From positions 372,001-436,000 of the forward strand of contig NZ_JAERSF010000003.1 of assembly GCF_016735615.1 (NCBI RefSeq): 64,000 nucleotides of DNA. Direction: 5' to 3'. Numbering within the stretch: the stretch's first letter is position 1; each line of letters starts with the position of its first letter. The notes below the pieces were generated by a model, which worked only from the letters and a program-made list of their open reading frames with translations, was not told the DNA's origin and made no database searches. This document shows positions 1 to 8,785 of the stretch, piece by piece. This stretch comes from Flavobacterium tagetis. Lineage in GTDB: Bacteria; Bacteroidota; Bacteroidia; Flavobacteriales; Flavobacteriaceae. The position numbers and the translations under genes were made by a program.

Positions 1-1
1 G

Positions 2-1444
2 AAAAAACATCCAAAGTTTACTCAATTAGCTTCGGATGGAATGTATTACACACAAGAGGAAATTAAAAATATCGTAAAATATGCTGATGAGCGCGGTATT
101 TTAATTGTTCCAGAAATAGATGTTCCAGGTCACGGATCTGCAATTTTAACGGCTTATCCAGAAATTGGCAGCAAAGTAATCACGTTGACAGGAGGAACAT
201 CCGAAAAAAATATTCAAGGTACAGCAATCGCTACCTATGGAATTGAAAGAAATGCGGGTATTTTTTCGCCAACATTAGATCCTTCAAATCCTAAAACATA
301 CCAGCTTTTAAGTGAAGTTTTTGATGAGGTTTGTCCTTTGTTTTCAGGTGCTTATTTCCATATCGGAGGAGATGAGAATGAAGGGAAAGATTGGGATGCA
401 AACCCTAAGATTCAAGAATTTAAAAAGAAACATAATTTAAAAACCAACCACGAATTGCAAACGTATTTCACAATGCAATTAGCACCGATGTTAAAGAAAC
501 ACGGAAAACAATTGATGGGTTGGGAAGAAATTTTAACCAAAGATTTGTCTAAAGAAGCTATTGTACATTCTTGGAGAGGTCCAAATGAAGGAATGCCTGC
601 TGGACAATCTCTTGTAGATGCTGTTAAAAAAGGATATAAAACAGTTTTATCAAACGGATATTATATCGATTTGATGTATCCAATTGCAAGCCATTACTTA
701 AACGATCCAATGCCAAAAGGAGCTAATTTGACCAATGATGAAAAAGCAAGAATTCTAGGAGGAGAAGCTACAATGTGGACAGAATTGGCTACACCGACAA
801 CTATTGATTCAAGAATTTGGCCAAGAACCGCAGCAATTGCAGAAAGATTATGGTCGGCAGAAGATGTTGTTGATGTTGAGAATATGCGTAAACGCTTAGA
901 AAATATTTCTTTTAGATTAGAAGAATTGGGTATTACACATATTCGAAACAAAGATGTGATTTTAAGAAATATTGCAAACAATCAAGATATCAAATCATTG
1001 GAAGAGTTCTCTAATGTAAGCGAACCTTTGAAAGGATATACTAGAAATAAAGGCGGAACAGAATATCAAATGTATTCTCCGTTTACCTTATTTGCAGACG
1101 CTTGCGGGCCAGACGCAAAAGATGCTCTTGCATTTGATGCAGCTGTAAGCCAATATTTAGCAAATAAGTCGGCAGATAACAAAGCCAAAGTAGTAGCCTT
1201 TTTTACAAAATGGATTGCAGTTCACAAAGGATTAACAGAATTAAGCAATAATGCGCCATTGGTGCAACCAATATTACCATTGTCTAAAAAACTAAATGAT
1301 GCTTCTCAGGAATTATTATTGGTTTTAGATAATAAATCAACTTTAGCGCCGGCAGATCTGAAAAAATTGATTGAACAATGCAATACAAAAGATCATGCAG
1401 ATGTAGAACTGTCTGTTTATGAGAGTTTGAAGAAATTAATTTAG
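2..1444 (+). CDS. GH20 beta-N-acetylhexosaminidase, C-terminal part (cut by left edge)
   Basis: The reading frame is open from base 2, so the gene starts outside the window; the ATG at 41 is internal. The visible part covers most of a family 20 glycoside hydrolase barrel: a VPEIDVPGHG strand-loop, then the catalytic Asp-Glu pair in FHIGGDENEG (Asp codon 371-373, Glu 374-376), then LMGWEEIL and TMWTELATP. A helical C-terminal tail follows. GH20 enzymes release terminal GlcNAc from chito-oligosaccharides by substrate-assisted catalysis. The two-domain chitinase next door makes chitin the likely substrate (inference). A hairpin at 1507-1539 separates the two genes. The signal peptide lies outside the window, so location is not visible; periplasm or outer membrane is usual. 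Confidence 0.93.
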   Translation, partial: KKHPKFTQLASDGMYYTQEEIKNIVKYADERGILIVPEIDVPGHGSAILTAYPEIGSKVITLTGGTSEKNIQGTAIATYGIERNAGIFSPTLDPSNPKTYQLLSEVFDEVCPLFSGAYFHIGGDENEGKDWDANPKIQEFKKKHNLKTNHELQTYFTMQLAPMLKKHGKQLMGWEEILTKDLSKEAIVHSWRGPNEGMPAGQSLVDAVKKGYKTVLSNGYYIDLMYPIASHYLNDPMPKGANLTNDEKARILGGEATMWTELATPTTIDSRIWPRTAAIAERLWSAEDVVDVENMRKRLENISFRLEELGITHIRNKDVILRNIANNQDIKSLEEFSNVSEPLKGYTRNKGGTEYQMYSPFTLFADACGPDAKDALAFDAAVSQYLANKSADNKAKVVAFFTKWIAVHKGLTELSNNAPLVQPILPLSKKLNDASQELLLVLDNKSTLAPADLKKLIEQCNTKDHADVELSVYESLKKLI

Positions 1445-1506
1445 AGTTGGATTTGAATTAGTATTTAGTACGTTTTTAAGACTGCTAATGTTTTTTTAGA
1501 GTGTTG

Positions 1507-1539
1507 ATTATCTCTGCCATGATTTGTGGCAGAGGTAAT
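1507..1539 (+). terminator. Hairpin after the GH20 gene
   Basis: A 13-bp stem with one G-T wobble (ATTATCTCTGCCA / TGGCAGAGGTAAT) and a 7-base loop, starting 62 bases after the hexosaminidase stop. The following sequence is AT-rich but has no strong T-run, so termination is probable rather than certain. Confidence 0.6.
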
Positions 1540-1842
1540 TACGATTAAAATTTTAAGATCTATTTTGTAGATCTATATATAAAGTAATTATTCATAAACT
1601 AAAAAAAATAACCAATAACGGAGTATTAACCTTAAAAAAACCAAATAGAGAGAATACAACAAAACATGACAAAAAAAAGAGTATAGATTGATGAGTCGTC
1701 CCAAATTTATCATTTGTATTTAACATTAATTTTTTAAAAAATTATAAATAAATATCAATCACTACTATTGGCTAATGATTATGTAAAAATCAGTAATAGT
1801 AATATTTATCTATAGAATTTAATTTGAGTTTATTTCCAATCG

Positions 1843-1896
1843 ACAGCAGCCTTCCAACCTGCAGTTGAGCGAAACCCAGAAGCTTAAAGCTGCTGT
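1843..1896 (+). promoter_or_regulatory. Possible structured 5' leader of chiA
   Basis: ACAGCAGC at 1843-1850 pairs perfectly with GCTGCTGT at 1889-1896, enclosing 38 bases, about 40 bases before the chiA ATG. The patch is clearly richer in G and C than its surroundings. If transcription starts from the promoter-like site near 1819, the hairpin is in the 5' UTR. Function is not known. Confidence 0.35.
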
Positions 1897-1937
1897 GGCC
1901 CAATTACTTATTTTCTATTAACTAATATTTATTAATT

Positions 1938-4900
1938 ATGAAACATTATTACAGATTGCTCTTTTTGTTACTGTTTCCCTTACTTGCGTTGGCACAACCA
2001 GCCCATGGAAAAAAAGTAGTGGGGTATTATGCGCAATGGTCTATTTATGCTCGGGATTTTAATGTTCCGAAAATCGATGGAAGTAAATTGACGCATTTAA
2101 ATTATTCTTTTTATGGGACAACTTATGATCCCGCACATCCTGAGAATACAAAATTAAAATGTTTGGACACTTATGCTGATTATGAGCATATGGAAGGCGG
2201 TATTCCGTGGGATGCTCCAGTAAAAGGAAACTTTTATGACTTAATGAAATTGAAAGAAAAGTATCCTCATTTAAAAATTTTAATCTCTGTAGGAGGCTGG
2301 ACAAAAGGTCAAGATCTTTCTCCAATTGCTGCAAGTCCTGTAGCAAGAGCAGCTTTAGCAGCAGATATGGCAAACTTCATTACTACATATCCATTTATTG
2401 ACGGTTTCGATATTGATTGGGAATATCCTCTTTCTGGCGGAACTGATGGTACAGAAATAGTAAATGGTGCGCCTGTTCCTCCACAAAAATATAGTCCTGA
2501 TGATAATAAAAATTTAGTTCTTTTATTAAAAGCAATGCGTCAGGCAATGCCAAATAAACTGGTTACGATTGCTGCTGGAAACAATGTTAGAAATGTTGCT
2601 AAACAGTATTTAGGGCCAAACAATAGAGCACAATACGGAATGACAGAAGACATTTCAACTTATTGTGATTATATCACTTATTTCGGATATGATTTTGGAG
2701 GTAACTGGTATGATAAAACTTGTTATAATGCTCCTTTATATGCAAGTGGAAATCCAAACGATCCGTTGTATGGCGCAACGCAATCAGAATCATTAGACGA
2801 ATTAACCAATCAATATCTAAACGTAATTGGTTTTCCTGCGAATAAATTAATCATGGGATTGCCTTTCTATGGAAAAAAATTCGATAATGTTGCTGCAAAT
2901 TCTACAAACGGATTATTTGTTTCTGCACCAAGATATGTAGTTCCTGGATGTACAAATCCGCAAAACCCAACAGGAACGTGGGATGGTTCTGGAGCTTGTG
3001 AAAAATCTGGAAGTATCGAAATCTGCGATTTAGTCGGAAATCCAGTTACTAATTCACATGCTTACTTAGATCCAAATACAATGATGGTAACGCCATCTGC
3101 AGCTTCGGCAGGATGGGTTCGTTATTTTGATAATACTACTAAAGTTCCTTATTTATATAATGCTACTAGAAAAGAGTTTATTTCTTACGAAGATAAACAG
3201 TCAATGGATTTAAAAGTACAATACATTAAATCTAAAAACTTAGCGGGAGGTATGATTTGGGAATTATCTCAGGATACCAGAGGTGCAATTCCGAATTCAT
3301 TATTAAACCAAGTTGATGCTTCTTTCGGTAGCGTTGTTCCTGGAACTGTAAGCATTTCGGGTTCTGTAAAAAACGGATCTGCTTTGGTTACAAACGTTAC
3401 TGTTGAATTGCGTAATGCAGCCAATGCAGTTATCCAAACAGTGGCTTCTCAAACAGGAAACTTTACATTTAATAATTTAACTTCTGGACAAAATTATTCG
3501 TTAACAGCTGTAAAAGCTAGTTATACTTTTGTTCCTGTAAGTTTAACAAATGTTACAGTTAATCAGACTGGCGTTACAATCAACGGATCTCAGCCAACTT
3601 ATACTGTAAGCGGAACCGTTTTAGACGGAACAACAGGAGTTTCGGGCGTAACCGTTTCTGCAGTTTCTGGAAGCACAACTTTAACAGCAGTTTCGAACAC
3701 AAGCGGAACTTATAGCGTTGCAGGATTAACAGCAGGTTTAAACTTTACAGTTACCGCTGCAAAATCTGGATTCTCTTATACTCCAGCTTCAACGGTTTAC
3801 AATGCAATTGATGCTAATAAAACGTTGAACTTTACACAAGGTGCTGCAGTGGTAACGTATACAGTAAGCGGAACAGTTCTTAACGGAACAACTCCAGTTT
3901 CTGGCGTAACAGTTACTGCATCTTCTACTGCAGGAAATGTTACTGCAACAACCAATTCAAGTGGAGCATATTCATTGACTTTAGCTTCTGGTGGAAATTA
4001 TACAGTAACGGCAGCTTTAACTGGTCAGACATTTACACCAGCTTCAACAGTATATTCTAATTTGAATGCGAATAAAACGTTGAATTTTGCTCAAGATGTT
4101 GCAACAACTACAAGTAAAATTAGCGGAACGGTTAAAAACGGAACTATTCCTGTTGCGGGTGCAAAAGTAGAGATCGTTTTGCCATGGACAGATAATGCAC
4201 ATCCGTGGAAAAGTGTTCTGGCAACAACAGATGCACAAGGAAAATACAGTTTTGATAATGCTGTTACAGACGGTTATACAACTATTACAAGTTTAAAATT
4301 AAATACTTGGTCAAATGGAGAAGTAAATTATTACCCAAATAATTTGGCAAACTTTCCTGTTCCATCAACTCCAACAGTTTACAACTTTAATACAAGTTCA
4401 ACGGCTAAAGCAGCATTAGCGGCAGCGACGAACTTAATTAGCGGAACTGTGAAAAATGGTTCTACGCCTGTTGCGAATGCAAAAGTGGAAATCGTTTTAC
4501 CATGGACAGACAACACACACAATTGGAAAAGCGTTCTAGCAACAACAGATGCTTCAGGAAACTATACTTTTGATAATTCAGTTGTAGCAGGTTATAATCA
4601 GATTTTAAGCTTGAAATTAAATTCTTGGCAAAATGGAGAAGTAGCTTATTACCCAAATAATCTGGCAAACTTCGCAGTTCCAACAACGCCAACGGTTTAT
4701 AATTTCAATACACAAACAACGGTTGTGACTAAGCCAGTCGTGGCTATTACGGCTCCAACAGCTTCGACGGTAGCTATAAACTTAGGATCATCAATTAATT
4801 TTGTGGCAACTATTGGATTAAGTGCTGCAGATGCGACTACAATCTCATCTGTTGTATTTAATTTAGACGGACAAACTATAAGTGCTACCAATTCATCAGG

Positions 4901-6674
4901 AACTTATACATCGGTTTGGACACCGGTTGCTAATCAGTTTGGAGTTTCTCATACGTTAACCGTTACTGCTACTGCATCAAACGGACAAACAGATGCAAAA
5001 ACTTATAGTTTTACATTAACTTGTTCAGGTGCAAATTGTCCAAACACATTACCTGTAATTACTTGGAATTCGCCATCAAATACAACTGTTTACCAAAGCT
5101 CTTTCCAAGCTGTGCCAATTTCAGTTACAGCTGTTGATAGTGACGGAACAGTTTCTGGTGTTACAATTACCATAAATGGTGGCACGTTTAACATGACAGC
5201 TGGTACAAATAATACTTATACATATAATTTTACTCCAACTGCTTATCAGGATTATCCAATTGTAATTAAAGCAACCGATAGTAAAGCGGCTGTAACTACA
5301 TTAAACAATACTATTAAAATTGCTACAATAAGTGGTAATAGATTTATTCCGCTTCCATCTAAAATTATTTTAGGGTATGCGCACTCTTGGGAAAATACTT
5401 CAGCTCCATTCTTATATTTTTCTCAAATAAAAGGAAGTAAATTTAACGTAGTTGATTACGCTTTCGTAGAAACAGTTAATCGCGATGGTTATACGCCAAT
5501 ATTAACTACAAATGACGCTAGATATTTGACCAATGGCGTTTTTGATAAGCAATTGTTGAAAAATGATATAAAAACTTTAAGAGATAGCGGAGTTCCTGTT
5601 ATTGTTTCTATTGGAGGTCAAAATGGGCATGTTGTTTTAGAAAATGTAACTCAGAAAAATATTTTCGTTAATGGTTTAAAAGCAATTATCGACGAATATC
5701 AATTTGATGGAGTTGATATTGATTTTGAAGGCGGATCTATGAATTTTAGTGCAGGAGGATTAAGAGATATTTCTTATGTGGGTATTTCTGCTTATCCAAG
5801 ATTGAAAAACGTAGTAGATGCTTTCAAAGAATTAAAAGCATACTATGGACCTGGATTCTTATTGACTGCAGCACCAGAAACACAATATGTACAAGGAGGA
5901 TATACTACTTATACAGATACGTTTGGTTCGTTCTTGCCAATTATTCAAAACTTGCGTAACGAATTGGATTTGTTAGCAGTACAATTGTATAATACAGGAG
6001 GAGAAAACGGATTAGACGGCCAGTATTATGGTACAGCTAAGAAAGCAAACATGGTTACAGCCTTAACCGATATGATCATAAAAGGGTATAACATTGCTTC
6101 AACAGGAATGCATTTTGATGGCTTGCCAGCTTCTAAAGTTCTTATTGCATTACCAGCTTGTCCGAGTGCAGCAGGTAGCGGATATCTAACTCCGACAGAA
6201 GGAATCAATGCTATGGATTATTTAAGAAACGGAACCAATTTTTCTGGAAGAACATATACTATGCAGCCAGGCGGACCATATCCTTCTTTAAGAGGTTTAA
6301 TGACTTGGTCTGTAAACTGGGATGCCTCTTCTTGCGGAAATTCATCTGAATTGTCTAAAGCATATGCAGCTTATTTTGCATCGCAAGGCACAGCAAAAAC
6401 ATTGGTTCTAGACGATATTACGGCTGAAAGTAATACAACTGTGGCTTATTTTAGAAACAATACTTTATCGGTATCTAATGAAACAGAAGACATTGCTCAA
6501 GTTGATGTATTCAATACGATAGGGCAGAATGTTACAAGTCATAGAAACATTCAAAACAATAAAGAAGTACTGCTTAATTGCCCAAGTTTTGCTAGTAAAC
6601 AGATTTTTGTTGTGATAGTAACCGATAAATCGGGACATAAGAAATCACTTAAAGTAATGAACTTTTTAAACTAA
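1938..6674 (+). CDS. chiA: Secreted two-domain GH18 chitinase ChiA
   Basis: A 1578-residue exported chitinase. A signal peptide ends near residue 19 (FPLLALAQ). The first GH18 domain (about 25-460) has the catalytic motif DGFDIDWE with Glu162. A linker of carboxypeptidase-regulatory-like and Ig-like modules follows, including two near-identical tandem units at about 730-930, each with VEIVLPWTDN. The second GH18 domain (about 1130-1465) has DGVDIDFE with Glu1264. The last ~100 residues include VDVFNTIGQNV and end in a basic strand, resembling a T9SS sorting domain. The arrangement and size match F. johnsoniae ChiA, which is secreted by T9SS and needed for chitin digestion. The two catalytic domains probably differ in mode (endo versus processive), which is inference. 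Confidence 0.95.
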   Translation: MKHYYRLLFLLLFPLLALAQPAHGKKVVGYYAQWSIYARDFNVPKIDGSKLTHLNYSFYGTTYDPAHPENTKLKCLDTYADYEHMEGGIPWDAPVKGNFYDLMKLKEKYPHLKILISVGGWTKGQDLSPIAASPVARAALAADMANFITTYPFIDGFDIDWEYPLSGGTDGTEIVNGAPVPPQKYSPDDNKNLVLLLKAMRQAMPNKLVTIAAGNNVRNVAKQYLGPNNRAQYGMTEDISTYCDYITYFGYDFGGNWYDKTCYNAPLYASGNPNDPLYGATQSESLDELTNQYLNVIGFPANKLIMGLPFYGKKFDNVAANSTNGLFVSAPRYVVPGCTNPQNPTGTWDGSGACEKSGSIEICDLVGNPVTNSHAYLDPNTMMVTPSAASAGWVRYFDNTTKVPYLYNATRKEFISYEDKQSMDLKVQYIKSKNLAGGMIWELSQDTRGAIPNSLLNQVDASFGSVVPGTVSISGSVKNGSALVTNVTVELRNAANAVIQTVASQTGNFTFNNLTSGQNYSLTAVKASYTFVPVSLTNVTVNQTGVTINGSQPTYTVSGTVLDGTTGVSGVTVSAVSGSTTLTAVSNTSGTYSVAGLTAGLNFTVTAAKSGFSYTPASTVYNAIDANKTLNFTQGAAVVTYTVSGTVLNGTTPVSGVTVTASSTAGNVTATTNSSGAYSLTLASGGNYTVTAALTGQTFTPASTVYSNLNANKTLNFAQDVATTTSKISGTVKNGTIPVAGAKVEIVLPWTDNAHPWKSVLATTDAQGKYSFDNAVTDGYTTITSLKLNTWSNGEVNYYPNNLANFPVPSTPTVYNFNTSSTAKAALAAATNLISGTVKNGSTPVANAKVEIVLPWTDNTHNWKSVLATTDASGNYTFDNSVVAGYNQILSLKLNSWQNGEVAYYPNNLANFAVPTTPTVYNFNTQTTVVTKPVVAITAPTASTVAINLGSSINFVATIGLSAADATTISSVVFNLDGQTISATNSSGTYTSVWTPVANQFGVSHTLTVTATASNGQTDAKTYSFTLTCSGANCPNTLPVITWNSPSNTTVYQSSFQAVPISVTAVDSDGTVSGVTITINGGTFNMTAGTNNTYTYNFTPTAYQDYPIVIKATDSKAAVTTLNNTIKIATISGNRFIPLPSKIILGYAHSWENTSAPFLYFSQIKGSKFNVVDYAFVETVNRDGYTPILTTNDARYLTNGVFDKQLLKNDIKTLRDSGVPVIVSIGGQNGHVVLENVTQKNIFVNGLKAIIDEYQFDGVDIDFEGGSMNFSAGGLRDISYVGISAYPRLKNVVDAFKELKAYYGPGFLLTAAPETQYVQGGYTTYTDTFGSFLPIIQNLRNELDLLAVQLYNTGGENGLDGQYYGTAKKANMVTALTDMIIKGYNIASTGMHFDGLPASKVLIALPACPSAAGSGYLTPTEGINAMDYLRNGTNFSGRTYTMQPGGPYPSLRGLMTWSVNWDASSCGNSSELSKAYAAYFASQGTAKTLVLDDITAESNTTVAYFRNNTLSVSNETEDIAQVDVFNTIGQNVTSHRNIQNNKEVLLNCPSFASKQIFVVIVTDKSGHKKSLKVMNFLN

Positions 6675-6690
6675 AAAATAATTGAAAATC

Positions 6691-6759
6691 TAGAAATAAA
6701 AAAAACGGGACGATTAAAATTGAGTTTGGTTATTTATGTTTTAATCTATTTTATTTCTA
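6691..6759 (+). other. Nested inverted repeats after chiA
   Basis: An outer pair, TAGAAATAAAA (6691-6701) with TTTTATTTCTA (6749-6759), encloses an inner pair, GATTAAAA (6712-6719) with TTTTAATC (6739-6746). The mRNA could form a long AT-rich stem with an internal loop just past the stop codon. It may stabilise the 3' end. Confidence 0.5.
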
Positions 6760-6816
6760 ACAAATGTGGCTTTAGGTAATTTGTTATTTGGTTTTTGCCT
6801 AAAGATGCACATTATG

Positions 6817-6847
6817 AACCTGGTAGTTTTTACTGCCAGGTTTTTTT
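6817..6847 (+). terminator. Rho-independent terminator of chiA
   Basis: An 11-bp stem (AACCTGGTAGT / ACTGCCAGGTT, one G-T wobble) with a TTTT loop. The last two stem bases begin a run of seven or more T. Confidence 0.85.
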
Positions 6848-6933
6848 ATGTTATATTGATAAAAAATGGAATATATAGTGCTCTGTAATTTCTTTTAAAA
6901 GTATTTTGCAGTAATATTTAAATTTAAAGTAAG

Positions 6934-7611
6934 ATGAAAAATAGCATCTCTATTATGAAATATATTTTCTGTATAATTGGTTTGATAATATGGGTGCAAG
7001 CCTTTTATATTTATAAAGAAAAACAGACTTTTTTAGAAAAGTTAAGTACCGTTCCGGGTATTGTGGTAGATGAAGTAGAAACCAATAGTCCAACTATATC
7101 TTTTGTTACAAAAGACGGCACACAGATTCAATTTACGCCTGATAGCAATAATAATCCGTTAAATTATAGTCCAGGCGAAAAAGTTGAAGTTTTGTACGAT
7201 CCGAACAATCCTAAAACAGCAAAATTAAATGCTTTCTTTTTTTTATATCTAGGAATATTAGTTGTAGGAATTATGGGAGCAATTTTCGTTTTAGTTAGCT
7301 TCTCATTTTTTAGATCCGATTATTTAAAAAGGAAGAAAAAACACTTTTTACAGCAAAATGGCAAACGCATTGTGACAAGATTTAAAGGACTACAGCTTAA
7401 TATGCATGTGACTGTCAACAGCAGTCATCCTTATTTTATTTGTAGCAAATGGTTGGATTCTATAAATAATAAGACCTATGTTTTTAAAAGTGAAGATATT
7501 TGGCTTGATCCTAAAGATATTGTAATTCCTCAGGAAATTGAAGTTTTAATTGATCCATTAAATCCGGAAGAATATTATATGGATATTTCTTTTTTATCTG
7601 TAAAGAATTAA
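6934..7611 (+). CDS. DUF3592-like membrane protein
   Basis: A 225-residue protein with two membrane helices (about 9-28 and 104-128). The segment between them reads GIVVDEVETNSPTISF, then YSPGEKVEVLYDPNNP, which is the pattern of DUF3592: a small beta domain between two helices with a VxVxYDPxNP motif. A second, similar beta unit after helix 2 ends IEVLIDPLNPEEYY, so the motif occurs twice. The molecular role of the family is not established. The gene stands alone after the chiA terminator. Confidence 0.75.
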   Translation: MKNSISIMKYIFCIIGLIIWVQAFYIYKEKQTFLEKLSTVPGIVVDEVETNSPTISFVTKDGTQIQFTPDSNNNPLNYSPGEKVEVLYDPNNPKTAKLNAFFFLYLGILVVGIMGAIFVLVSFSFFRSDYLKRKKKHFLQQNGKRIVTRFKGLQLNMHVTVNSSHPYFICSKWLDSINNKTYVFKSEDIWLDPKDIVIPQEIEVLIDPLNPEEYYMDISFLSVKN

Positions 7612-7703
7612 TAATTAAAGCTTTTCTTGATTAGGATTTAAAGACAAATACGGAATTAAAACTTTGGGAAAATCATTTGTGTTCTTTAGGGTTAAAAAAA
7701 TCG

Positions 7704-7711
7704 TACTTTTG
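7704..7711 (+). promoter_or_regulatory. -7 element TACTTTTG of the TlpA-like gene
   Basis: A perfect match to the Bacteroidota -7 consensus TAnnTTTG, 26 bases before the ATG at 7738. A TTG lies at 7677-7679, but the 24-base spacer is longer than usual. Confidence 0.5.
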
Positions 7712-7737
7712 AATTCAGAATTATTGCCTTAAATCTA

Positions 7738-8508
7738 ATGAAGAAATCAATCACCATTATTATTACATTTCTAGTTTTTACTTTTTCTTTTGCTCAAAAT
7801 AAATTCGGAAATCCAGAAGTTGATCCATTACAAATTCAGAAAACTTACGAGCAATGGTCGGTTTATAATAAAGGAATTATGCTTTCTAGAGATTTCACTT
7901 CACTTGATAGTGAATCAAAAGAAATCTCAAAAGAGGCTTTTCTAGATAAATTAGCAAACGAAAACTACATTCCAATTAGATTAAAATCTGAAGCGAATAT
8001 TTATGTTTATAAGCTTTTCAAAATTCAGCCCAAAACCGATACAAGTATAAAAGCAACAATTAACCAGATTGGTTTTGATGCTTTTAAAAACTACAAAATG
8101 GAAGGAACCGCTTTTCCGCAATTCTCATTCAAAGATTTAGACGGAAATCTGGTAACCAACGAATCCATGAAAGGAAAATTCATTGTAATAAAATGCTGGT
8201 ACATTCACTGCACACCATGTATTAGAGAATTCCCTCAAGTCAACAAACTAGTTGAAGAATATAAGGACAGAAATGATATTGTCTTTATGAGTTTAGCCGA
8301 AGATTCAGCAGAACAATTAAAAACATTTTTAGCCAGAAAACGACTTTCATATTCTGTAATTCCCGATATGAAAGAATATATGAATAATGCTTTACAGCTA
8401 AATTCATTCCCAACACATTTCATTCTAAATAAAGAAGGAATGATTGCAAAAGTGCTTCCTAATTTTGAGAGTTTAGAAGTGGCTTTGGCTAAGGAAAGTA
8501 AGCTTTAG
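7738..8508 (+). CDS. Secreted TlpA/AhpC-family thioredoxin-like protein
   Basis: A 256-residue protein with a signal peptide (FLVFTFSFAQ). The N-terminal ~120 residues resemble nothing named. From about 123 a redoxin fold begins (FPQFSFKDLDGNLVTNESMKGKFIVIKCW), with the redox pair Cys158-Thr-Pro-Cys161 and a cis-proline loop near NSFPTHFILN. It probably acts as a periplasmic thiol oxidoreductase, either reducing disulfides for cytochrome maturation or serving a private partner; no such partner gene is adjacent. CTPC is an unusual dipeptide for the active site but within family range. Confidence 0.85.
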   Translation: MKKSITIIITFLVFTFSFAQNKFGNPEVDPLQIQKTYEQWSVYNKGIMLSRDFTSLDSESKEISKEAFLDKLANENYIPIRLKSEANIYVYKLFKIQPKTDTSIKATINQIGFDAFKNYKMEGTAFPQFSFKDLDGNLVTNESMKGKFIVIKCWYIHCTPCIREFPQVNKLVEEYKDRNDIVFMSLAEDSAEQLKTFLARKRLSYSVIPDMKEYMNNALQLNSFPTHFILNKEGMIAKVLPNFESLEVALAKESKL

Positions 8509-8526
8509 GTGAATTTAAGAAACAGT

Positions 8527-8632
8527 TTGTCATTTCGACTGAAAGGAGAAATCGCACGAGAAACTCTACAAAGTATATCTTCAATCTTTGTCGATCAACT
8601 AGTGCGATTTCTCCTTTCAGTCGAAATGACAA
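8527..8632. repeat. 31-bp perfect inverted repeat (REP/MITE-like)
   Basis: The arms at 8527-8557 and 8602-8632 are perfect reverse complements over 31 bases around a 44-base centre. Each carries the core TTGTCATTTCGACTGAAAGG. A single arm of the same family is at 10488-10515. No coding capacity is credible here. Confidence 0.85.
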
Positions 8633-8654
8633 GATTACCTAGCAATCAGATTGG

Positions 8655-8745
8655 TAAAACAAAACTCTGCGCCTTTGCGCCTCTGCGAGAACCCATCATC
8701 AGCATAAAAAACTTTGAACCTTTGCCTCTTTGCAACTCTGAACCT
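8655..8745. repeat. CTTTGCGCCTCTGCGAG-type short direct repeats
   Basis: Spacer with recurring CTCTGCG, CCTTTGCG and CCTTTGCCTCTTTGC units, a low-complexity pattern common between flavobacterial genes. It ends at the -33 box of the ABC-F promoter. Confidence 0.45.
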
Positions 8746-8760
8746 TTTTCCGTACTTTTG
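8730..8760 (+). promoter_or_regulatory. Promoter of the ABC-F gene
   Basis: TTG at 8730-8732, a 20-base spacer, then TACTTTTG at 8753-8760: a full match to the Bacteroidota sigma factor consensus. The predicted start of transcription near 8767 is 19 bases before the ATG at 8786. This rules out upstream start codons. Confidence 0.75.
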
Positions 8761-8785
8761 CACCAAATTAATTAAAAAGACATTC

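Larger units (their letters stand above)
1445..1937. other. Non-coding region between GH20 gene and chiA
   Basis: About 490 AT-rich bases with no credible gene. It holds the hairpin at 1507-1539 and a 7-bp inverted repeat at 1556-1574 (AGATCTA / TAGATCT). Two imperfect promoter-like sites are visible: TTG at 1688-1690 with TATCATTTG at 1708-1716, and TTAATTTG at 1819-1826 (one mismatch to TAnnTTTG). It ends in a GC-richer patch that folds into a leader hairpin. Confidence 0.6.

Noticed and set aside
8509..8785. An 88-codon open frame (8509-8775) and an N-terminal extension of the ABC-F protein from 8714
   Set aside because: The sequence is made of an inverted repeat, CTTTGCG repeats and the promoter at 8730-8760; the real start is 8786.
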